DNA from: Cyclostephanos tholiformis | Lineage: Eukaryota; Bacillariophyta; Thalassiosirophyceae; Thalassiosirales; Thalassiosiraceae | Direction of reading: 5' to 3' | DNA: 14,738 nt | Assembly: GCA_036939975.1 (NCBI GenBank) | Contig: JALLPB010000450.1 | Location: 1-14,738, forward strand | In this document: one piece after another, positions 8,607 to 14,738 of the stretch | Layout of the letters: each line of letters opens with the position of its first letter | Numbering within the stretch: the stretch's first letter is position 1 | The notes under the pieces: generated by a model | Told to the model about the DNA's origin: nothing | Database searches by the model: none | The model's input: only the letters and a program-made list of their open reading frames with translations | Program-made: the position numbers and the translations under genes

Positions 8607-10778
8607 TTACTGTCCTGCCATGATACTCTTTACGTCAGCTTGCGCAGTTGTGGTTGGTATCAGGTTGTATTTTTCGACCAATACATTCAACACGTTAGGA
8701 GTGATATATGCAGGAAGGCTCGGCCCAAGGCGAATATTCTTGACCCCCATGTGCAATAATGTCAACAAGACCGCAGCAGCTTTCTGTTCCAGGTGACTAA
8801 GTGCCAGCTGTGGAAGTCATCAAAGATACATTCGTTAATCGCCGTATTGGATAAGTTGTTGAAATACCTTCATACTATAAAAACGCAAATACTGTTTTTT
8901 CAACACTTACTGATAATGGTAAATCATTGACTGAGCAGTCAAGAGCCTTTGCGAGCTCATTAGCAACCACCACTGCCGAATAAGAGTCATTACACTGGCC
9001 CATATCCAATATTCTAGGCATCCCATTGGGTAGAGTTTTACCCATGAGCTTTTCGCTTCTGATGAAACGGTTTTTGGCACAACCCAAAGTTAAAATCAAT
9101 GTATCATCCGGTAGCTCCTCTGCAAGTTCAGTGTAATAGCTGAGAGACAATAGTTTTTGAAATAAGAATAGAGATACAAAATTGTGCACGCATAAGTAAA
9201 AAAATGCAATCTCTTACTTGCGGTCAAATTGAGATCCGTCACATCCTCCAATCAATACAATGCGAGATAAGGCGCCACTCTGCACTGCATCAATAACTTG
9301 TTTTGCCAATGGTAGGACTGCTCGATGATTGAATCCAACAGTGTGGTACACAGGGGGTTCAATTGTGGCTTTGAAGCCCTTCATTGATTGTGCTTGATCA
9401 ATCACTTTTGAGAAGTCGCGATCTTCGCCAATATGGGCAACGCCATCAACACCAACCTCGTTCATAGTATATAGACGGCTGCGGTAGGCACTACGAGGTG
9501 CTTGTACGCAGTTAGTAGTTACAATAATAGGACCTGGGAATAAAGCAAACTCAAACTTTTGATTCTGCCAAGCTGTACCATAATTTCCAACCAAATGCTT
9601 GTACTTTTTGAGGCCAGGATAGCTATGCGCAGGAAGCATCTCACCATGGGTGTATACATTCACACCTTTCCCTTCGGTCTGCTGCAGCAGTGCCTCCAGA
9701 TCAACAAGATCATGGCCTGAAACCAGGATTGCTTTACCTTCAGTAGCTGTCATCTTTACGGAGGTGGGCTCGGGAATGCCAAAGGTGGTTGCATGGGCAT
9801 CATCCAGCATAGCAAGAACCCTACCGTTAATATCTCCAACCTTAAGTACATTGGCTAGAAGCCCTTCCATATCAGGCTCATCGCTTGCAAGCTTACTAAA
9901 CACTTGATGTATATCCTTCATGATGTCAGGGTCCATCTTTCCCATCTGATAACAGTGGGCAGCATACGCGCATGCACCTGTGCCACAAATTTCAGGATAA
10001 AGGGATTAATACAACGTCACGAACCATGACTTGCAACCATCCGGATGCACCATACAAAACGTACCTCTTGCTCCATAGGTGGCAATTTCGCTCAGGGAAA
10101 AGCAATCCTCGTCACCCATTGCAGCCATGCGCTTCGGAATACTGACCGTATGTCCAAATTCTTCGAAATCTTGTAAACTCTTTCCTAACAAGGCAGTTTC
10201 AGCAACAGGTCCCACTGGCCTAATAGTAGATGATACGGCCAATTTCTCCAAATCCTTTTTTATTACCAAGCCTTCTTGAATGTATGCGGCAATTCGCTCT
10301 TCGCTGAAGTTGACATTAGTAAGAGTCGAAAAGACAGCTCTTAATGTCCAGATATTGGCAGCGTGCAGTTGTTCTTCCGTCGCGCCTGTCTCTCGAGCAG
10401 AGTTTGCCCACAAACTGACGCTCTTGACAACATGTGACAATGTATCTTGCATCGCCTAAGAGGAGAAGAATAGTGTCAATTGAGACGTCACCAATCATTG
10501 AATGTTGGGCGGCAGTCGCCAATCGCCGTTCCGATTGTACTTACCGAAGTCTCGGCGGTCTTGCCGCATACACCCACAGTCGTACAGGCGTAGTGATCCT
10601 TCGTCTGCTCACATTGACGACACATCATCTCGGGGTTGGAGATCGCTTGCGACGATGCCATCGAAAATAGACGAAACATGGAAGTGACAGGCTGCACCAC
10701 CGCTGCCTTCATGCTAAAGGCATAATATGGTCTGGTTGCGATGGAGCGAGCCACTCGGATCGAAGTACGATGGAACAT
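8607..10778 (-). CDS. hcp: Hybrid cluster protein (hydroxylamine reductase), class I
   Basis: Predicted Fe-S/hybrid-cluster enzyme that reduces hydroxylamine or NO. Five exons on the minus strand: 10778-10545, 10455-10065, 9977-9218, 9139-8911 and 8807-8607, all GT-AG, giving 604 aa. The first ~48 residues are Arg/Ser/Ala-rich with no acidic residue, like a mitochondrial presequence; inner Mets at 23, 34 and 40 exist. C53, C56, C65 and C71 (spacing CX2CX8CX5C) match the [4Fe-4S] cysteine set of the Desulfovibrio-type class I enzymes. All the hybrid-cluster ligands are visible: H297 (SGHDL), E321 (THGEMLPAH), C365 (TTNC), C454 (IGGCDG, the persulfide Cys), C482 (LGCAK), C511 (GQCND), E545 and K547 (LEQKA). 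The gene appears intact. It is divergent from eIF2B-epsilon; a bacterial origin followed by intron gain is an inference. Confidence 0.95.
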
Positions 10779-11073
10779 AATTTCGGTGGAATTATTGAGG
10801 ACTTATAATTTACTTTTTATTACTCGGTTTTCCCCCTTCTGAAACCCGCTCTTCCAGGGTGGTCGGTGTGATGTTGTGTGGTGTTAAAAAAAACGAGAAC
10901 TCTGATTTTGATTGTGGAGAATGTAGAGATAGAGTATGGTACGTACTATCATACATCTTCTTATCCATGTGTCGAAATTGGCGGGGTGCATCCCGCTTTT
11001 TTACACACGTTTAATACTTCGTACAATAGATTAATAAGGACCCCTCAATCAAAACTTTTAAGTACAACACACC
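10779..11073. promoter_or_regulatory. Divergent promoter region, HCP and eIF2B-epsilon genes
   Basis: The 295 bases between the two start codons probably hold both promoters and 5' UTRs. It is AT-rich next to each gene (TTATAATTTACTTTTTATTACTC near 10803-10825; TTTAATACTTCG and TTAATAAGG before 11074). I can assign no defined factor-binding site. An open stretch crossing into the eIF2B gene in another frame (10878-11258) is a shadow. Confidence 0.45.
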
Positions 11074-14000
11074 ATGGGAAAGCCTCCCCCGAGCTCGTCG
11101 TCTTCGAACGATACCTCCGACAACAAATCCGAGCAGAAGCTCCAGGCCGTCCTCCTCGCCGACTCATTCTCAAACGCCTTTCATCCCATCATCCTCGAGC
11201 CATATTGCGACCACCCATCCTCCACGTCCTCCTCCGCCTCCTTCGGCAGGGGCGATGAGCGGCCGCTCGTCCTTTGCCCGCTCAACAACGTCCCGGTATT
11301 GCATCACTCCATAGACTTCCTCCAGGGGAACGGCATAGAGGAGTTATTCGTGGTTTGCTGCGCGTCTTCAGGGAGCGCGGATGCCGTCGAGAATTATATC
11401 CGCTCCAATGCCGCATCCAACGCCATCAGCGGCGGTGGCAACAACAGTGGCATCGGCAAGGCCGGCGTCGGCAGATCGACGAGGAACGAAAGCAACATCG
11501 TGGCGGAGGTGGACGGAGGAAGGAAGATCGCGTGGTCATCCAGGCTTTCCATCATCGTCATGAGGTTCGCTGATTGCACCAATGCCGGAGAGTGAGTGGC
11601 TCGCTTGTTGTTTTTTTCCTCCCTCCCCCCTCCGTCAGTATTGCTACATATTTCTCTCAATACTCTTATTTTTGGTCATCCTGTGGTTCTCTCGATTCAT
11701 TCCAATTCCTTTTCGTAATGATGATGGAAAAATCGCAAAAAAAAAAAACAAACCACTGACTCAAATAATATTATACCAACTTGCGACGACGACAGCGCAC
11801 TACGCGAGCTGGATCGACAGAACGTTGTTAAGTCCGATCCCTTCGTTTTGATGCAAGGTGACGTCGTGTCGAACGTCGACTTACGCGGTGCGATGGAGGG
11901 ACACGCGCTCCGGAGGAAGAAGGATGCATCCGCCATAATGACAATATTGCTACAGGATGTGGGCGGGTGGGGATTGGACAGCGGGAATGACGACGACGAC
12001 GACGACAACGACGGTTACGACGTTGTCGACAGCTACGATTTCCGCGTCGATGGGGCCGGTGAGGGGGGGGAGGAAAAGAAGGAGGCAAACGACACGGTAG
12101 ATTTCGACGATCATCGAACGACGATCTCTCGAGGCGATCACTTCCTCCCGGCCCTACGATCCTCCACCGACGACCTACTCCTGGCGTTGGATACCACCCA
12201 CTCCAACCGCATCCTACTCTGGGACGATCGCGCCTCGTCATCCGCTTCGCGTCGTCGGAATGATAAGCACTGCTCCATCCCGACGATTTTCTTCCAGGAA
12301 AATTCTTCCAACATCACCCTCACGCGCGATTACCTCGACGTGGGCATAGATGTGTGCTCCCCCGACGTCCTGGCGCGATTCTCCGACGAATTCGATTACC
12401 GCGAGCTTCGGACGCAATTCGTGTCTAACTGCGTCTCTGAGGAGGAGAGCGGCTTGCAATCCGGACGCATATATGCCCACATCATGAGCCGTGGAGAGTA
12501 CGCTGGTCGGCCGTTGGGCGACATGCGTCGTTACCACCGAGTGTCAATGGACTTGCTGCGCAGGTGGTGCTATCCGTTAGTGCCAGACAATTACAACTGT
12601 TCAGCATCAAACAACGACAAAGAGGCGGCGAGGTACGTCTGCGAACGACATTTGGTGTACAGGGATGTGGGGGGGACGAACAGGAACGGTCGAAACTCGC
12701 ACGTGGGCAGGTCGACACAGCTTTTGGGGACACTATTGCTCGGGCCGAATCATTCCATCGGAGAACGCTGTCGCCTGCTTCGCTCGGTTCTCGGGTCGAA
12801 TTGCACGTTGATGGACGATTGCACCATCATTGATTCTCATCTGTGGGGAAATGTTTTGATAGAATCCGGCGCATGTCTTTCGGGCGTCATCGTGTGCGAG
12901 GGCGCCGTTGTACGTAGGGGAGCCGTACTCGAACGGGGATGCGTTGTTGGGAGAGGATGCATCGTGGGTGAAGGCGTGCGCTTGCGGGAGTTTACAAGGA
13001 TCACATGCGCTGCCGCTGAGGTCGTTGATGATGACGATTATAGCGGATTCGATGGTAGTTCCAGTAGTGGCGACGACGATTCCTCATCCAATGATTCCTC
13101 TGAGGGCGGTTCCGAAAAGGTCGATGGAGGGGCAATGGTGGATACCACCACCACGATGGCTTCTCTGAAAATTGCAGACACATTTACCAATCACGAGGTA
13201 GTTGGAAACGACGGCGTTGGTCGGGTGTACGTCCCATCTCCGCCCGACGACTATAACTCTGATGACGACGACGACGCAGCACGGGCCGCGGCCATTGAGT
13301 TGATGAAGAGTCAAAGCATTGGCTATGACATGACTTTGATCTACAGGAAGTGGCAGAAACTGCAGATGGAAGATGACGATGATGGCTTCAGTTTCGATGA
13401 AATGGGCAACAGTGACGATGAGGATGATGATATGGATATGGGGGATGAATGGATGGATGATTCCGGAGAAGCCACCGTCGGTGGTAGGAGCATGCACGTC
13501 TCTTCTTCCACATCCAACGTTGACGACGGCGGGATGCAGATCACGGGCCGACAAAAAGGGGTGGATGTCGTGAAGGAACTTCGCGATATATGTCTCGAGC
13601 ACGAAACCACCAGCCCCATCGAGAATTTAAGGATCGAATTAAACTCTTTCAAATTTAGTCAGAATGCCACGTACTCCGACTGCTGTAAGGGTGCTATGAT
13701 GGCGGTGATGGAAAAAATTGTGGACGAGTCGGGAGAGAGCCTTCTAACTCCTGGAAAGCTCGTCGCTTCATTGAAGAAGATGATCGGGTACTGGGGCACA
13801 CTGTTTCAGTCCATTTGCATAGGCTCGGAGGAGGAGAAGGCAATCATACACTCGTTAGAATTCATGGCGTTGGGCCAAGCGGGTGGTAAGTTTGTCTCTG
13901 TGCTTGGAACGGAGCCTGCTTTTCGATTTGTGTTGCAAACCTTGCACGATCAGGAGATTGTTAACGAGGAGGCAATCAACGAATGGGCCCTGGAGAGGAA

Positions 14001-14139
14001 GGGGGAGGTTATCGATAGTCCTTTGGGCGAATTGTTCTGGCAGAAACCCACTCAGGACTTCTTAGAGTGGTTACGAGACGAAAGCGGCAGTGATGACGAC
14101 GGTGATGGTGATGATAAGAGTGATGAGGAGAGTGATTGA
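11074..14139 (+). CDS. eIF2B epsilon subunit (guanine nucleotide exchange factor)
   Basis: Catalytic subunit of the eIF2B complex, which exchanges GDP for GTP on eIF2 in the cytosol. Two exons, 11074-11591 and 11796-14139 (intron 204 nt), give 953 aa, longer than the roughly 700-aa yeast and animal forms. The start has a strong context (CACCATGG). In order: a Ser-rich N-terminus; a nucleotidyltransferase-like domain (LQAVLLADSFSNAFHPI, PLVLCPLNNVPVL, then FVLMQGDVVSNVDL across the intron); VCSPDVLARF and FDYRELRTQFV near 355-380; RRWCYPL near 430; left-handed beta-helix hexapeptides about 484-575; an acidic linker about 578-760; and a C-terminal W2/eIF5C domain (762-951) with the acidic-aromatic box WLRDESGSDDD. 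Low-complexity inserts at about 110-150 and an Asp run near 237 account for much of the extra length. Confidence 0.95.
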
Positions 14140-14277
14140 AGAAAAGTGCAAGTATTCAAATATGGCCGCCGAATAGTATACATCAACCAAAGATGATACC
14201 ATCTCGAAATATCGTTTACATTCTTGCGATTGTTAAGTAGTAGCAGTGCCGACTTCACACGATTTTATATAACACCT
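14140..14277. other. Convergent 3' region after eIF2B-epsilon
   Basis: Short gap between the eIF2B-epsilon stop codon and the possible minus-strand gene to the right. It is mildly AT-rich, with no recognised site. Confidence 0.35.
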
Positions 14278-14568
14278 CTACTTTGTTGACTGATTGGCCA
14301 TAACCTCGCATCCCACCGTCATCACGGATATGCATCTTTCTAGGATGCAAGCATCATATTGATCGAACTCCAATGTTGGGGGAATTCCCACTGACTCATC
14401 TGGCAGGAAACAAACGCTATCAATACCGTTGGACGGTTTTGGGACAACTGAAGTCACTCCTATCATAAGAGGGATACCAAGGGGAAATCCACATATTAAC
14501 AAGCAAAATAACATTCTTAGCTCGATACGAAGCAGGTCTAGCTTGTTCACAAAAATGGAAGTGGGCAT
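14278..14568 (-). CDS. Hypothetical membrane protein, 3' exon or small ORF
   Basis: Not recognised. The minus-strand frame runs 96 codons and ends in ANQSTK. It has one strongly hydrophobic segment (about residues 17-42: LRMLFCLLICGFPLGIPLMI) that could span a membrane, then a polar Cys-containing tail. A TAG lies directly before the ATG. That same TAG could be a splice acceptor (GATTAG), with a candidate donor GTGTAA near 14635, so this may be the last exon of a gene running past the window end; the upstream frame would read RLDGFDNPGCGVE. Neither reading can be tested here, and a chance ORF is possible. Confidence 0.3.
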   Translation of the reverse strand: MPTSIFVNKLDLLRIELRMLFCLLICGFPLGIPLMIGVTSVVPKPSNGIDSVCFLPDESVGIPPTLEFDQYDACILERCISVMTVGCEVMANQSTK

Positions 14569-14738
14569 CTAATCGTCGTGGGTATGGATGTGGTTTACAG
14601 ATGTGATGAGGAAGGGATGATGCTTCGTTTACACCTCAACACCACAACCTGGATTGTCAAAGCCATCCAAGCGAATGATTATGATTATATAGTGTCGTTA
14701 TTGGAATCTTGATCCATGGCTGGTCATTGCATTCACCC
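14569..14738. other. Window end, possible upstream intron and exon
   Basis: On the minus strand about 14635-14569 could be a 67-nt intron (GTGTAA...GATTAG) of the unrecognised gene to the left. Nothing else is recognisable before the window ends. Confidence 0.2.

Noticed and set aside
11828..12537. Minus-strand ORFs rich in Arg and Ser opposite eIF2B-epsilon
   Set aside because: They are shadows of the acidic, Asp-rich coding exon on the plus strand.
13084..13652. Minus-strand ORFs of 103-172 codons inside the eIF2B-epsilon gene
   Set aside because: They are the antisense of GAT/GAC-rich codons, which rarely produce stops on the opposite strand. No motif is present.
1..14738. tRNA, rRNA or other structured RNA gene
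   Set aside because: I saw no tRNA-like cloverleaf box motifs or conserved rRNA segments while reading both strands; a covariance-model search would be needed to exclude small RNAs.

Overview
The window looks like nuclear DNA of a heterokont alga, most likely a diatom. The gene-rich part carries short GT-AG introns (about 76-204 nt), exons that look more GC-rich than the surrounding DNA, and closely packed genes on alternating strands. The products are eukaryotic (a NatC-type Lsm subunit, an ER-type prolyl 4-hydroxylase with ShK domains, a mitochondrial-type hybrid cluster protein, eIF2B-epsilon). The decayed reverse transcriptase on the left resembles, from my memory of the family, RT/RNase H proteins common in diatom genomes. 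The species cannot be named from this sequence alone.

Left part, about 1-5300, has no intact gene that I can support. Positions 1-1250 hold low-complexity DNA, a small imperfect direct repeat and two adjacent hairpins. About 1250-3970 on the minus strand is a decayed retroelement: RT fragment, connection region and RNase H fragment, broken by frameshifts and stops, with a deletion through the RT core. About 3970-5320 is AT/low-complexity DNA with at most a faint second retroelement trace.

Right part, about 5323-14568, is compact. In order: NAA38-like Lsm protein (minus, one exon, 30-bp tandem repeat inside it); prolyl 4-hydroxylase with two N-terminal ShK domains (plus, 8 exons); class I hybrid cluster protein, i.e. 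hydroxylamine reductase/NO-handling enzyme (minus, 5 exons); eIF2B-epsilon (plus, 2 exons); and possibly the 3' part of an unrecognised membrane-protein gene (minus). The genes alternate head-to-head and tail-to-tail, so two gaps of under 300 bp (5830-6119 and 10779-11073) probably hold divergent promoters and one (8329-8606) holds two 3' ends.

The four genes do not form one pathway: N-terminal acetylation, collagen-like/extensin-like proline hydroxylation in the secretory system, nitrogen-oxide reduction in the mitochondrion, and translation initiation. I see no defence, CRISPR or biosynthetic system. The most notable points are the class I [4Fe-4S]-type HCP with a targeting presequence, the tandem-ShK prolyl hydroxylase, and the Lsm domain split by a 10-residue tandem repeat.
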